The notes under the pieces are model-generated. The model was given only the letters and a program-made list of their open reading frames with translations. It did no database searches and was not told where the DNA came from. The translations under genes were made by a program, and so were the position numbers. A stretch of 64,000 nt of DNA from NCBI RefSeq assembly GCF_007713705.1, contig NZ_VMSJ01000006.1, positions 106,509 through 170,508 on the forward strand, in the 5' to 3' direction. The stretch comes from Salinicoccus cyprini (GTDB lineage Bacteria; Bacillota; Bacilli; Staphylococcales; Salinicoccaceae). Positions 1 through 9,342 of this stretch are shown here, piece by piece (the stretch's first letter is position 1; every line of letters starts with the position of its first letter).

Positions 1-1
1 G

Positions 2-571
2 CTTGCACTGGATGATGGCACAAGCACATGGATCACCGGTGAGGCGGCACGCACTGACGTCCACTATGAGCGGCATCTGCACGATGCCATTCTGGTCGGC
101 GGCGGCACCCTCATGCATGATGATCCGAAACTGACAGCGAGAATTGAAGGTGGCGGAGATTCACCGGTGCCCGTCATACTGCTCGGGCGCGAAAAGCTTT
201 CTGACGGACAGAAGATTCTCGATCATCCGAAACGGCCGATCATCTACACGGCGAATGAAGCAAATTTGAAATATGATGAAACCTGCGATGTCAGGGTCGG
301 GGAATGGACACTCGATGCCATACTCGCCGACCTCTATGCCGAAGGCATCTCCTCTCTATTTGTAGAAGGTGGCGCCACGGTGCTGACATCGTTCATAAAG
401 CAGCAGTTGTACGACCGGATATTGTTATACGTTGCCCCGAAAATATTCGGTGAATCGAGGCATGCACTATACAAGGAACAGATCTCCTCCATGGAGGAAA
501 TTGTCCAGCTTGAATTGATTGATGTTGAAAAGCTCGGGTCGGATCTTAAATTAACTTATGGAAAGGCTTGA
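2..571 (+). CDS. ribD: Riboflavin biosynthesis protein RibD, C-terminal reductase part (5' end cut by window)
   Basis: This is the reductase half of the bifunctional deaminase/reductase that makes 5-amino-6-(ribitylamino)uracil phosphate for riboflavin. The frame is already open at base 2, so the deaminase half lies outside the window. Visible are SLDG-like LALDDGTS, the substrate/NADPH stretch WITGEAARTDVH, the turn VGGGTLMHDDPKLTAR and, later, FVEGGATV, all typical of RibD reductase domains. It ends in TGA five bases before ribE, so translation is probably coupled. Any FMN riboswitch controlling the operon would be upstream of the window. Confidence 0.93.
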   Translation, partial: LALDDGTSTWITGEAARTDVHYERHLHDAILVGGGTLMHDDPKLTARIEGGGDSPVPVILLGREKLSDGQKILDHPKRPIIYTANEANLKYDETCDVRVGEWTLDAILADLYAEGISSLFVEGGATVLTSFIKQQLYDRILLYVAPKIFGESRHALYKEQISSMEEIVQLELIDVEKLGSDLKLTYGKA

Positions 572-576
572 GCACC

Positions 577-1218
577 ATGTTTACAGGTATTATTGAGCAG
601 ATAGGAAAAGTGAAGGAAGTACAGGATACAGGAGAACATACGATATTCGAAATCACTACAGGTGCATTTGATGACCTGAAACTCGGAGACTCGGTCAGCG
701 TAAACGGTACGTGTCTGACGGTGACCAGACTCACGGATGATGCATTTACAGTGGAGATGGTCAACGAGACGAAGCGGGTGACGAGCCTTGATCAGGTCGT
801 CACCGGCATGTCCGTCAACCTGGAGCGTGCTCTGACGCTGAATACGCGTCTTGGTGGACATATCGTATCAGGCCATGTGGACGGCACAGGGGAGATTGTA
901 GAAGTGCATAACGACGGCAGTGCAGTTGTCATGCATATTGCGTGCTCCCGGTCGCTTATGAAGTATATGGTACACAAAGGGTCGGTGACGATCGACGGCA
1001 TCAGCCTGACATTGTTCGACATAAGTGTGGAGAATTCGGAGATCATCCTCAACCTGATTCCAGAGACGCAGGAGCGGACGACGCTCGCAGGCAAAACGGT
1101 TCATGACCGGGTCAATATCGAAGCGGATATGCTGATCAAGCACGTGGATCACCTGCTCGGCTTCTCCGGTTCAATGAAAGGCAATTCAATTGCGGAAATG
1201 GGTGAGCGGCATGTTTGA
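577..1218 (+). CDS. ribE: Riboflavin synthase alpha chain
   Basis: The 213-residue protein carries out the last step, dismutation of two 6,7-dimethyl-8-ribityllumazine molecules to riboflavin. It starts MFTGIIEQIG, the near-invariant N-terminus of this family, and shows the duplicated lumazine-binding domains: the first has NGTCLTV and LGGHIVSGHVDGTG, the second has IDGISLTL. I chose ATG 577 because it gives the family N-terminus. An in-frame TTG at 568 would only add three residues. The end overlaps the start of ribBA by 8 nt. Confidence 0.96.
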   Translation: MFTGIIEQIGKVKEVQDTGEHTIFEITTGAFDDLKLGDSVSVNGTCLTVTRLTDDAFTVEMVNETKRVTSLDQVVTGMSVNLERALTLNTRLGGHIVSGHVDGTGEIVEVHNDGSAVVMHIACSRSLMKYMVHKGSVTIDGISLTLFDISVENSEIILNLIPETQERTTLAGKTVHDRVNIEADMLIKHVDHLLGFSGSMKGNSIAEMGERHV

Positions 1219-2383
1219 TACGATCGAATCTGCTGTAGAAGATCTGAAGCAGGGCAAACTGATCATTGTAGTCGACGATGAGAACCGCGAAAATGAAGGT
1301 GACCTGGTCGGTATTGCAGAATACATCAGTGCCAGGGAAGTGAATTTCATGGCCACCCATGGACGGGGGCTGATCTGTACGCCGGTAACAGCTGAAATCG
1401 CGGAAAGGGCTGGACTCAACCAGATGGTGAACAACAACAGTGATCCGCATGGTACCGCCTTTACGACGTCCATCGACCACGTCTCGACCACAACCGGAAT
1501 CAGTGCCCACGAGCGCCATGCGACAATGCAGGCACTGACTGCGAAGGACATCGGCCCCGAAGACTTCAACGCACCGGGCCATGTATTCCCGCTGCTGTCC
1601 AGAAAGGGCGGCGTCATCGAGCGCATGGGCCATACTGAGGCGGCGACAGATCTGGCACGCCTTGCCGGCGCCGCACCGGTCGGTGTAATATGCGAAATCA
1701 TGAATGACGACGGGACGATGGCCCGACTCGATGATCTGGTGGATTATAAGCAGGTGCACGGTCTTAAGATGATTACGATAGAAGACCTCAAGGATCATAT
1801 GAAAAAGCATTCCGGCGTCACGCTCGAGAGCACCATCCAGCTTCCGACGGACTATGGCAGATTCAAAATGTATGGATTTGTCGACAATGATACCGGCAAG
1901 GAGCATCTTGCGCTCGTGCATGGTGAACTGAAACAGAATGCCATAGTCAGAATCCACTCCGAGTGCCTGACCGGTGATGTATTCCATAGCCAGCGCTGCG
2001 ACTGCGGCGAGCAGCTCGATCGGGCGATGCATATCATCAATGAACAGGGTGGTGTCATCCTATATATGCGGCAGGAGGGCCGGGGCATCGGTCTGATGAA
2101 CAAGCTCAAGGCGTATGAACTGATCGAGCAGGGATATGACACTGTGAGCGCGAATGAACACCTCGGTTTCGATGCCGACCTCAGAAAATATGATGTAGCA
2201 GCAGAAATGCTGCACCAGCTCGGGCTCAGTGAAGTGACACTTCTGAGCAACAACCCGAGAAAGATCAAAGGTCTGGAAGAGGAAGGCATCAAGGTGAACC
2301 GCCAGAGCCATATCATCAAGGCCAACGTCAGCAACAAGGATTATTTGAAAACGAAAAAAGACAAACTCGGACATATGCTCTAG
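1211..2383 (+). CDS. ribBA: Bifunctional DHBP synthase / GTP cyclohydrolase II
   Basis: This 390-residue fusion supplies both precursors of riboflavin. The N-terminal half (about 1-200) is 3,4-dihydroxy-2-butanone-4-phosphate synthase, with [12 protein letters not shown] and the HGRGLIC and [14 protein letters not shown] segments. The C-terminal half is GTP cyclohydrolase II, with the zinc ligands in [19 protein letters not shown] and the catalytic stretch [12 protein letters not shown] 1211 overlaps the end of ribE and gives the expected MFDTIE start. The fused arrangement and the order D-E-BA-H are standard for Bacilli. Confidence 0.97.
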   Translation: MFDTIESAVEDLKQGKLIIVVDDENRENEGDLVGIAEYISAREVNFMATHGRGLICTPVTAEIAERAGLNQMVNNNSDPHGTAFTTSIDHVSTTTGISAHERHATMQALTAKDIGPEDFNAPGHVFPLLSRKGGVIERMGHTEAATDLARLAGAAPVGVICEIMNDDGTMARLDDLVDYKQVHGLKMITIEDLKDHMKKHSGVTLESTIQLPTDYGRFKMYGFVDNDTGKEHLALVHGELKQNAIVRIHSECLTGDVFHSQRCDCGEQLDRAMHIINEQGGVILYMRQEGRGIGLMNKLKAYELIEQGYDTVSANEHLGFDADLRKYDVAAEMLHQLGLSEVTLLSNNPRKIKGLEEEGIKVNRQSHIIKANVSNKDYLKTKKDKLGHML

Positions 2384-2394
2384 GAGGAAAAAAC

Positions 2395-2859
2395 ATGAAT
2401 AGAATAGATACGAAAATGATCGGCACAGATCTTAAAATTGCGATTGTTGCAGGCAGGTTCAACGACTTCATCACATCCCAGCTTGTTTCAGGCGCGGAAG
2501 GTGCGCTCGTCAGCCATGATGTGAATACAGACGATATCGACCTCGTCTATGTCCCAGGTGCTTTTGAAATTCCACTGGCTGCGAAAACACTGGCCGAATC
2601 CGGCAACTACGACGCGGTCGTTGCGCTCGGATGTGTCATCCGCGGCAGTACGACGCATTACGATTATGTCTGCAACGAAGCGGCAAAAGGCATTTCCCAG
2701 GCTGGACTCCAGACAGGCCTGCCGGTCATGTTCGGCATCATTACAACCGAGAACATCGAACAGGCGATAGAACGTGCCGGAACAAAAGCAGGAAACAAGG
2801 GTGCGGAAACAGCACTTGGCGCCATAGAGATGGCCAATCTCATGAAGAAGATACGCTAG
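2395..2859 (+). CDS. ribH: 6,7-dimethyl-8-ribityllumazine synthase
   Basis: The 154-residue lumazine synthase condenses the products of the RibD and RibB branches and normally forms a 60-mer shell. Diagnostic stretches are [13 protein letters not shown] near the start, [28 protein letters not shown] with the catalytic His, and [18 protein letters not shown] strong AGGAGG lies 6 nt before the ATG. It closes the operon and is followed at once by a hairpin terminator. Confidence 0.97.
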   Translation: MNRIDTKMIGTDLKIAIVAGRFNDFITSQLVSGAEGALVSHDVNTDDIDLVYVPGAFEIPLAAKTLAESGNYDAVVALGCVIRGSTTHYDYVCNEAAKGISQAGLQTGLPVMFGIITTENIEQAIERAGTKAGNKGAETALGAIEMANLMKKIR

Positions 2860-2865
2860 AATGAA

Positions 2866-2893
2866 AGAGCCGATCTAAATCGGCTTTTTATTT
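2866..2893 (+). terminator. Terminator of the rib operon
   Basis: A 7-8 bp stem, AGCCGAT pairing with ATCGGCT, with a short CTAA loop is followed by a T-rich tract directly after ribH. Confidence 0.85.
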
Positions 2894-3002
2894 TGCCATG
2901 GATTTGCCATAATTACTTCAAACAACCTTCAATAAAAGAAAATTCAGCAGTGGATCATTCATGCTATGATTCTAGGTATGAGAGAAAAAGGGAGAGGATT
3001 AT

Positions 3003-3410
3003 GTGAAGTTGAAACGACTACTGCCTGCTGCCATTCTGGCCATGGGCATCATGGCGGGCTGCGGTAATGAAGAGGCGCCTGCGGAAATGAACCATGACCA
3101 TGCAAGCGAAGATGAAGTGCGGTCACTGGAAGTCGATCTTGAAGTGCCTGAAACGGCTGGAACAGGAGAAACGCTTGAATTTACAGCCCACGTCCACTCG
3201 AACGGTGAAGATGTACAGGACGCAGACAGTGTCATGTTCGAAGTGCTCGAAGGTGAGGAGAGCCTTGAAATGATCGAAGCGGAACATGATGAGAATGGCA
3301 ACTACACAATCGAGCATACATTTGATGAAGCAGGCACGTATACAGTCATCTCCCATGTAGACGCATTCCAGCTCCATACGATGCCACAGAAGGAGATTAC
3401 TGTGGAATAG
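3003..3410 (+). CDS. YtkA/FixH-like lipoprotein
   Basis: A 135-residue secreted lipoprotein. The signal peptide ends in the lipobox MAGC with Cys20 as the lipidation site. It is followed by a short His/Glu-rich linker (NHDHASEDE) and a single beta-sandwich domain resembling YtkA-like proteins, with the closing pattern HTFDEAGTYTVISHVDAF. Some relatives are linked to copper handling or cytochrome oxidase assembly, but nothing here proves a function. Translation starts at GTG 3003 after GGGAGAGG. The ATG two bases earlier runs straight into a stop. Confidence 0.8.
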   Translation: MKLKRLLPAAILAMGIMAGCGNEEAPAEMNHDHASEDEVRSLEVDLEVPETAGTGETLEFTAHVHSNGEDVQDADSVMFEVLEGEESLEMIEAEHDENGNYTIEHTFDEAGTYTVISHVDAFQLHTMPQKEITVE

Positions 3411-3504
3411 CTGTGTTTTTCCTTCCGGATGCTGATTATTGTAATGAAGCCCTTTAGGGTTTACAATATGTATAGAAACTGGAAGCATAAATCAGGAGGA
3501 AAAC

Positions 3505-4182
3505 ATGAATTTGCAGGATAAAACTTATATTGTATCGAATGCTGTGACAGCGCTAGGAAAGGAACTCTCCATGCATCTGGCACAGCGGGGTGCAAACGTC
3601 ATTCTGGCAGGTACTGAGCATGTGGAACTGGACAACCTCCTGGAGGCTATCCAAGGCAGTTCGGAGGGGAACCATAAGGTGGTTCTTCTGGAGCAGTCGA
3701 AGGAAATCGACTGGCTGGCTACTGTAGAAGAAATCGAGCAGGATTATAGTACATTGAACGGCATCATTCTCGTGCACACCATATTTACAGAGAACCGTTC
3801 CGTCTATGATGTCTCTTTTGATGAATTCAATACGGTGATGTATGAGCATGTATGGGGAACCTACCTCGGAATCCGTACACTGAGGCCATTGCTTGAGGAT
3901 GGCGGGAATGCCAAGATCATCAACGTGATCGGTCCATCATTCGAGGATGTATTTGAAAGAAACCTGTACTATACCGTCACAGGTGCAATCGAGGCATTGA
4001 CACATTCCACTGCTGGTGAGCTGAGGAAGGAAGATGTGGATGTCTATGCATTGAGCTATCGTCCGCCATTCGGCGACGACGAGTCTCCGGAACGTACAAA
4101 TCTGCAGGCGATCAATAAAGTCATGGCGATTCTTACAGGATCGGAAGATATCCCGAACGGAAACACCATAATCATCAGCTGA
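3505..4182 (+). CDS. SDR-like protein with degenerate active site
   Basis: A 225-residue protein with the length and fold pattern of short-chain dehydrogenases: an N-terminal beta-alpha-beta, a central helix-rich region and a YYTVTGAIEAL segment where the catalytic YxxxK should be. The glycine-rich cofactor motif is altered (SNAVTALGKEL in place of TGxxxGIG) and the catalytic Lys after Tyr is Gly or Thr. It may bind a nucleotide without acting as a dehydrogenase. AGGAGG precedes the ATG and a strong terminator follows. I do not recognise a named family. Confidence 0.7.
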   Translation: MNLQDKTYIVSNAVTALGKELSMHLAQRGANVILAGTEHVELDNLLEAIQGSSEGNHKVVLLEQSKEIDWLATVEEIEQDYSTLNGIILVHTIFTENRSVYDVSFDEFNTVMYEHVWGTYLGIRTLRPLLEDGGNAKIINVIGPSFEDVFERNLYYTVTGAIEALTHSTAGELRKEDVDVYALSYRPPFGDDESPERTNLQAINKVMAILTGSEDIPNGNTIIIS

Positions 4183-4196
4183 TATTCAGCGGTATG

Positions 4197-4226
4197 CCAC
4201 TCAAATTCAAATTGAGTGGTTTTTTG
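4197..4226 (+). terminator. Terminator after the SDR gene
   Basis: CCACTCAA pairs with TTGAGTGG around a 7-nt loop, followed by six T residues. Confidence 0.85.
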
Positions 4227-4246
4227 CTTTCTTCTCCTTGTTTCCC

Positions 4247-4274
4247 TTGAAAATATCATCTTTAAGTGTATAAT
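4247..4274 (+). promoter_or_regulatory. Promoter of the sst iron-uptake operon
   Basis: TTGAAA (4247-4252) and a perfect TATAAT (4269-4274) are 16 bp apart. A Fur palindrome lies just downstream, over the expected start of transcription. Confidence 0.8.
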
Positions 4275-4283
4275 TGTGGATAT

Positions 4284-4307
4284 GATTATCGATGATAATC
4301 ATTATCA
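4284..4307 (+). promoter_or_regulatory. Fur box
   Basis: TGATAATCATTATCA (4293-4307) is a perfect 7-1-7 Fur palindrome, preceded by an overlapping half-site GATTATCGAT. It sits between the -10 box and the first permease ATG, so iron-loaded Fur would block transcription of the siderophore importer. Confidence 0.9.
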
Positions 4308-4323
4308 ATTAAGGTGGATTAAT

Positions 4324-5292
4324 ATGATACATAAACTTTTCAGATTGGACATCATGATTATATTATTGATTGTGTTATCCATCATTTCCATGTTTGTAGG
4401 GGTTGTCGATCTCGCTCCAGGAGATCTTTTCGACCTGGATGATAATCAGAAGAACATCATTCTGGATAGCCGGCTCCCAAGAACCATCGCCATCATCATT
4501 GCGGGGGCCTCTTTGAGTGTATGTGGACTGATCATGCAGCAGCTGACCCGCAACAAATTCGTTTCGCCTACAACGGCCGGGACAATGGACTGGGCTCGGC
4601 TCGGCATATTGATCGCACTGATGTTCTTCCCGACAGCAAGTCTTCTCGTGAAGCTGCTTTTTGCATCTGCATTGAGTCTTGCAGGTACGATTTTGTTCAT
4701 GCAGATCATCCAGCGCGTCCAGTTCAAGGATGTTGTTTTTGTCCCGCTGATCGGACTCATGCTCGGCAATGTCGTCTCAAGTGTTGCCACCTTTCTCAGC
4801 CTGAGGACAAACTCGATCCAATCCTTGTCCAGCTGGCTGCAGGGAGACTTCTCGATAATCATATCCGGACGGTACGAAGTACTATACATAAGCGTTCCAT
4901 TCCTGATTATCGGTCTGATCTATGCCAATCAGTTTACAATTGCCGGCATGGGGGAGGACTTCTCAAAAAACCTCGGGCTCAACTATAGACGGGTAATCAA
5001 TATTGGTCTGCTTATCACTGCAGTAATTACAGCACTCGTTGTTGTTACTGTAGGCATGCTGCCTTTCCTCGGACTTATTATTCCGAATATTATCTCAATA
5101 TTCCGGGGAGACCACCTGAAGAACACCATTCTTCTGACTGCAGTACTGGGTGCAGTTTTTGTCATGATCTGCGACATTCTTGGCCGTCTGATCATATTCC
5201 CCTACGAAATATCCATAGGGCTGATGATCGGCGTCATAGGAAGCTTCATCTTCCTGATCATGATATTCAGGAGGGTGAAATCAAATGCTTGA
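4324..5292 (+). CDS. sstA: Siderophore ABC transporter permease, first subunit (SstA/YclN type)
   Basis: A 322-residue multi-pass FecCD-family permease. It contains the family pattern LPRTIAIIIAGASLSVCGLIMQ near residue 60 and ends in the conserved coupling-helix region GLIIPNIISIF and PYEISIGLMIGVIGSFIF. ATG 4324 is preceded by AAGGTGG. Longer in-frame starts would place the Fur box inside the gene. Together with the next three genes it forms a permease-permease-ATPase-lipoprotein operon in the same order as staphylococcal sstABCD and B. subtilis yclNOPQ, which import catechol-type siderophores. The ligand of this copy is not known. Confidence 0.88.
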   Translation: MIHKLFRLDIMIILLIVLSIISMFVGVVDLAPGDLFDLDDNQKNIILDSRLPRTIAIIIAGASLSVCGLIMQQLTRNKFVSPTTAGTMDWARLGILIALMFFPTASLLVKLLFASALSLAGTILFMQIIQRVQFKDVVFVPLIGLMLGNVVSSVATFLSLRTNSIQSLSSWLQGDFSIIISGRYEVLYISVPFLIIGLIYANQFTIAGMGEDFSKNLGLNYRRVINIGLLITAVITALVVVTVGMLPFLGLIIPNIISIFRGDHLKNTILLTAVLGAVFVMICDILGRLIIFPYEISIGLMIGVIGSFIFLIMIFRRVKSNA

Positions 5293-6244
5293 TAGAAAGA
5301 ATAACCGTCTGCTGATAGTACTCTCAATACTTACGCTCGTCATCGGTGGATGCTATATCCTCTACCAGTTGAATTTCGACATACTGTTCTATCAGCTTCC
5401 TTCGCGTCTGAATCGGGTCGTAACGATGATCATCGTCGGTACAGCAATTGCCATCTCGACGGTAATCTTCCAGACAATCACCAGGAACCGCATACTGACA
5501 CCATCCATCATGGGGCTCGATTCGGTATACCTGTTCATCCAGACAGTCATCGTATTCATCGGTGGGGCACAGTCCATACTGCTGATGAATGATTTCGTCA
5601 ACTATATTGCAAGCATGCTTATACTTGTCCTGTTCACTGTGCTGGTCTTCAGGTATCTGTTCAAGTTTACCGGCAGCCATGTATTTCTTCTGCTGCTTAT
5701 CGGAATCATCCTTGGAACATTTTTCAGCAGCCTGTCATCATTCATGCAGATGCTCATAAATCCGGATGACTTCCTCATCCTGCAGAGCTCGATGTTTGCA
5801 TCTTTCAACGCAATCAATGAGTCGCTGATCTGGATCACCGGAGGGGTTGTACTGCTCATGCTGGTCATTGTACTGAAAGACTTCCATTCCTTGGATGTCA
5901 TCGCACTCGGCAGGGATCACGCAGTGAATCTGGGCGTGAACTACGACAGGAAGATTTCGCAACTGCTGCTCATCATTGCAGTACTCGTGTCGGTAGCCAC
6001 CGCCCTTGTCGGTCCAATCATGTTTCTTGGTCTTCTCGTTGTCAATCTGGCACATGAAATGTTCAGGACGTTCAAGCACCGCTACCTGCTTATCGGCAGT
6101 ACACTGATTGCAGTCATTACACTTCTGCTCGGACAGATGCTGACACAGTACGTGTTCAAACAGGCGGTTGAAATCAGTGTCATCATCAATCTCGCAGGTG
6201 GCATATACTTCATCATACTAATGCTTAAGGAGAGTCGAAGATGA
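5285..6244 (+). CDS. sstB: Siderophore ABC transporter permease, second subunit (SstB/YclO type)
   Basis: A 319-residue FecCD permease with about eight to ten hydrophobic segments, overlapping the preceding permease gene by 8 nt. The N-terminal half has LPSRLNRVVTMIIVGTAIAIS, the equivalent of the LPR..AGA motif. The C-terminal half has the cytoplasmic loop for ATPase contact (GPIMFLGLLVVNLAHEMF). The pair should form a heterodimeric channel. Confidence 0.88.
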   Translation: MLDRKNNRLLIVLSILTLVIGGCYILYQLNFDILFYQLPSRLNRVVTMIIVGTAIAISTVIFQTITRNRILTPSIMGLDSVYLFIQTVIVFIGGAQSILLMNDFVNYIASMLILVLFTVLVFRYLFKFTGSHVFLLLLIGIILGTFFSSLSSFMQMLINPDDFLILQSSMFASFNAINESLIWITGGVVLLMLVIVLKDFHSLDVIALGRDHAVNLGVNYDRKISQLLLIIAVLVSVATALVGPIMFLGLLVVNLAHEMFRTFKHRYLLIGSTLIAVITLLLGQMLTQYVFKQAVEISVIINLAGGIYFIILMLKESRR

Positions 6245-7056
6245 TCGATCTTAAAGGGATTTCAAAAATCTACGGACAAAAGAAAGTGGTCAATGATGTT
6301 TCCGTCTCAATTGCCAAAGGTAAAGTTACTTCCTTCATCGGACCGAACGGTGCCGGTAAAAGTACGCTGCTGTCCATGGTGACACGGCTTCTCGACCAGG
6401 ACAGCGGAGATGTGCTGCTCGAAGGCGAGAACATACTGCAGTCGCCGAGTGACAAGCTGGCAAAGAAGATCGCGATTTTGAAGCAGTCAAACAACCTTGA
6501 TCTGAAAATAACAGTACGTGAACTGATCAGCTTCGGCCGCTTTCCATATACGAAGGGCAGACTCAATGACAAGGACCATGAAATCATCAATGAAGCCATC
6601 CGCTACATGGAGCTTGAAGATTTCGAGGACCGCTACATCGATGAGCTGTCCGGCGGTCAGAGGCAGCGCGTCTACATCGCCATGACAATCGCCCAGGATA
6701 CGGAATACATCTTTTTGGATGAGCCGCTCAACAACCTCGACATGAAACACTCCGTCCAGATCATGCAGATTTTGAGAAGGCTTGTAAGGGAGCGCAATAA
6801 GACCATCATCATCGTCATTCATGACATCAACTTTGCATCCTGCTACTCAGATAATATCGTCGCGATGAAGGATGGCGAAGTCGTCATCAGCGGTAAGAAG
6901 GACGATGTCATACAGAAGCAGATCCTTGAAGATATATACGAGATGGATATCAATATCGAATGCATCTATGGCCAGCAGATCTGTGTCTATTTTGATGAAC
7001 ATAAGGACGCTTCCGTGGACGACTTCATCGAAGACCAGGTCCATCTCAGGGTGTAG
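6241..7056 (+). CDS. sstC: Siderophore ABC transporter ATP-binding protein (SstC/YclP type)
   Basis: A 271-residue ATPase with all the motor motifs: Walker A GPNGAGKST (about 34-42), Q-loop in ILKQSNN, signature LSGGQRQR (about 137-144), Walker B EYIFLDEPLNNLD and a switch His in IVIHDINFA. It overlaps the end of sstB by 4 nt (ATGA). The C-terminal extension fits the iron-siderophore subgroup. Confidence 0.95.
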   Translation: MIDLKGISKIYGQKKVVNDVSVSIAKGKVTSFIGPNGAGKSTLLSMVTRLLDQDSGDVLLEGENILQSPSDKLAKKIAILKQSNNLDLKITVRELISFGRFPYTKGRLNDKDHEIINEAIRYMELEDFEDRYIDELSGGQRQRVYIAMTIAQDTEYIFLDEPLNNLDMKHSVQIMQILRRLVRERNKTIIIVIHDINFASCYSDNIVAMKDGEVVISGKKDDVIQKQILEDIYEMDINIECIYGQQICVYFDEHKDASVDDFIEDQVHLRV

Positions 7057-7155
7057 TGCATCCCGGTGTACACTAAAGGAGGTGATGGGGACTTATCGGA
7101 TATATGAATGTTTTTAGTGGGGGCTGAAAACACACTTTGGAAAGAGGAATGCAAA

Positions 7156-8187
7156 ATGAAGAAACTATACTTATTGATTACTGTAATGATGATTATGATA
7201 CTTGCAGCATGCAGCAGCACGGAAGAAACTTCCGAAGACACCGCAGCAGGCGCTGAAGAAAAAGAGACAGTGGCTGTAGAGAACAACTTCGCCATCTCAG
7301 GCGAATCGGCAGACGGAGAGGAAACAAGCGAGGAAGTATCAGAAACTGTGGAAGTTCCGGTAAATCCTGAAAAAGTGGCCGTATTCGACTATGGTGCGCT
7401 TTCTACGATCCACGCATTGGGAGAGGCGGAAAGTGTCGTTGGTCTTCCTAAAGGAGACGGGGGCAGCACACTGCCTGAACAGCTTGAGGAGTATAAGGGT
7501 GATGCATATGCAAATCTCGGCAGTCTGAAAGATCCGGATTTCGAAAAAATTGCAGAACTGCAACCTGAAATCATCATGATTTCAGGACGTCAGGCAAATT
7601 CCACAATCATCAGTGAGTTTGAAAAAGCAGCCCCGGATGCGCAGGTTCTCTATGTCGCACCTTCAACGGACAACTATTTTGAAGAAGTCAGACATTATAC
7701 CCAGATGCTCGGCAAGATCTACAACAAGTCGGATGAAGCCGAAGCACTGATAGCAGATCTCGACAGTAAAATCGAGGAAGTGAAGCAGAAAGCTGCCGAT
7801 TTTGACGAAACACTGCTATTTGTCATGGCAAATGAAGGTGAACTTTCAGCCCACGGACCAGGCGGACGCTACGGTTATCTCTATGATGAGCTTGGCTTCG
7901 CACCGGTAGATGAAGAAATTTCAACGACAAGACACGGACAGGCCATCAGCTATGAATATATCAATGATAGGAACCCAGGCATCATCCTCGCTCTGGACAG
8001 AGGCAGCGCAATCGGCGGACAGTCCGCTTCCAGCAGCGTGCTCGACAACGATGTACTCCAGGATGTGGATGCAATCAAGAACGACAGAGTCGTCGATCTG
8101 GATGCCAAACTCTGGTACCTTGCTTCAGGTGGCGTCGTGACGACAGTCGGTCAGCTTGAAGAGATCGAACAGGCACTTGAGCAGTAG
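7156..8187 (+). CDS. sstD: Siderophore-binding lipoprotein (SstD/YclQ type)
   Basis: A 343-residue substrate-binding lipoprotein. The signal peptide ends in LAAC with Cys19 as lipid anchor. A Glu/Ser/Thr-rich linker follows, then a periplasmic-binding fold of class III: KVAVFDYGALSTIHALGE, then the IAELQPEIIMISGRQA strand and a long backbone helix. ATG 7156 has AAAGAGG before it and gives a proper signal peptide. A 99-nt gap from sstC with AAAGGAGGTG holds no clear gene. It would hand ferric siderophore to SstAB. Confidence 0.92.
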   Translation: MKKLYLLITVMMIMILAACSSTEETSEDTAAGAEEKETVAVENNFAISGESADGEETSEEVSETVEVPVNPEKVAVFDYGALSTIHALGEAESVVGLPKGDGGSTLPEQLEEYKGDAYANLGSLKDPDFEKIAELQPEIIMISGRQANSTIISEFEKAAPDAQVLYVAPSTDNYFEEVRHYTQMLGKIYNKSDEAEALIADLDSKIEEVKQKAADFDETLLFVMANEGELSAHGPGGRYGYLYDELGFAPVDEEISTTRHGQAISYEYINDRNPGIILALDRGSAIGGQSASSSVLDNDVLQDVDAIKNDRVVDLDAKLWYLASGGVVTTVGQLEEIEQALEQ

Positions 8188-8198
8188 ACGGATATTAA

Positions 8199-8227
8199 AA
8201 GGCCCATCACAGTGATGGGCCTTTTTC
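8199..8227. terminator. Bidirectional terminator between sstD and murB
   Basis: AGGCCCATCAC pairs with GTGATGGGCCT with a one-base centre. T-tracts (and A's on the other side) let it serve both convergent genes. Confidence 0.85.
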
Positions 8228-8236
8228 CTATGCTGT

Positions 8237-9175
8237 CTAGATATGGTTTCCGGAGTTCCTGTACAATGGATCGCCGATGATTCTGACTTCACGGTTGAGC
8301 TCTACACCAAACTGACGATTTACAGTATTCTGTACGTGTTCAATCAGCGCTTCGTAGTCGCCTGCAGTCCCATGGTCGACATTGACCATGAACCCGGCAT
8401 GTTTCCTTGAGACTTCGACACCGCCGATGCGATATCCCTGCAGTCCCGCTTCCTGGATGAGCTTGCCGGCGAAGTTTCCAGGTGGTCTCTGGAAGACACT
8501 GCCGCACGAAGGGAATTCCAATGGCTGTTTTGTTTCCCTGCGTTCCGTGAGGTCGGCCATACTGCTTTCAATATCGGCAATATCGCCCGGTTCAAGCTCG
8601 AATTTCGCTTCGACCACCACGTAGCCATTCTCCTGGACGATGCTTTTGCGATAGTCCAGCCCAAGATCTGCATTGCTCAATACGATCTTCTTTCCGGTTT
8701 CATCCAGGACGGTGACTTCAAGAAGGCAATCCTTGATCTCTCCACCGTAGGCACCGGCATTCATATACACAGCACCGCCGACACTTCCGGGTATGCCGCA
8801 CGCAAACTCCAGACCGGACAGCGAAAGGTCCCGGGCGTAGTTCGAAACGTCTATGATGGCACGACCGCTGCCTGCAGTGATTATATTGTCCGACTCCGAC
8901 AGGTCATCCAGTTCAAGCAGGTTCAGTACGATGCCACGGATTCCGCCATCACGAATGATGATGTTCGATCCATTACCGAGATATGTCACCGGTATATCGT
9001 TTTCATGGCTATACTCGAGGACACGGGAAGCATCTTCGATATCATGGACGGTAATGTGGATATCGGCAGGCCCGCCGGTACGCGTGTATGTATATTTTTT
9101 CAATGGTTCATAAAGTTTGATTTCAGAATGGTCCAGCAGAGCTTTCAGGTCTCGTTCAATTTGAGTATGGTTCAC
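8237..9175 (-). CDS. murB: UDP-N-acetylenolpyruvoylglucosamine reductase
   Basis: A 312-residue flavoenzyme that reduces UDP-GlcNAc-enolpyruvate to UDP-MurNAc in peptidoglycan precursor synthesis. Visible are YTRTGGPAD, the FAD loop [15 protein letters not shown], the long [20 protein letters not shown] signature, CGSVFQRP and [16 protein letters not shown] chose GTG 9175, preceded by AAAGGA, since the longer frame only adds an unlike N-terminal tail. The lack of the extra loop places it with the type II (Gram-positive) MurB proteins. Confidence 0.95.
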   Translation of the reverse strand: MNHTQIERDLKALLDHSEIKLYEPLKKYTYTRTGGPADIHITVHDIEDASRVLEYSHENDIPVTYLGNGSNIIIRDGGIRGIVLNLLELDDLSESDNIITAGSGRAIIDVSNYARDLSLSGLEFACGIPGSVGGAVYMNAGAYGGEIKDCLLEVTVLDETGKKIVLSNADLGLDYRKSIVQENGYVVVEAKFELEPGDIADIESSMADLTERRETKQPLEFPSCGSVFQRPPGNFAGKLIQEAGLQGYRIGGVEVSRKHAGFMVNVDHGTAGDYEALIEHVQNTVNRQFGVELNREVRIIGDPLYRNSGNHI

Positions 9176-9342
9176 TATAATGTTTCCTTTCAGAAGAAAA
9201 TGCTTAATACTATTATAAGGGAATGCCCGGGCCATTGCCAATCGAAGTTATGTCCGTTGTGAGGATTTAGGATGTATGCTATATTTTGTTTAGCAACCCG
9301 CGCACCGTGTCTGACTATACTATAGTGAAAGTGTGACTTTCT

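Noticed and set aside
1136..2374. Long minus-strand frames opposite ribBA, and similar antisense frames across the window
   Set aside because: They mirror strongly coding genes, lack ribosome sites and show no domain pattern.
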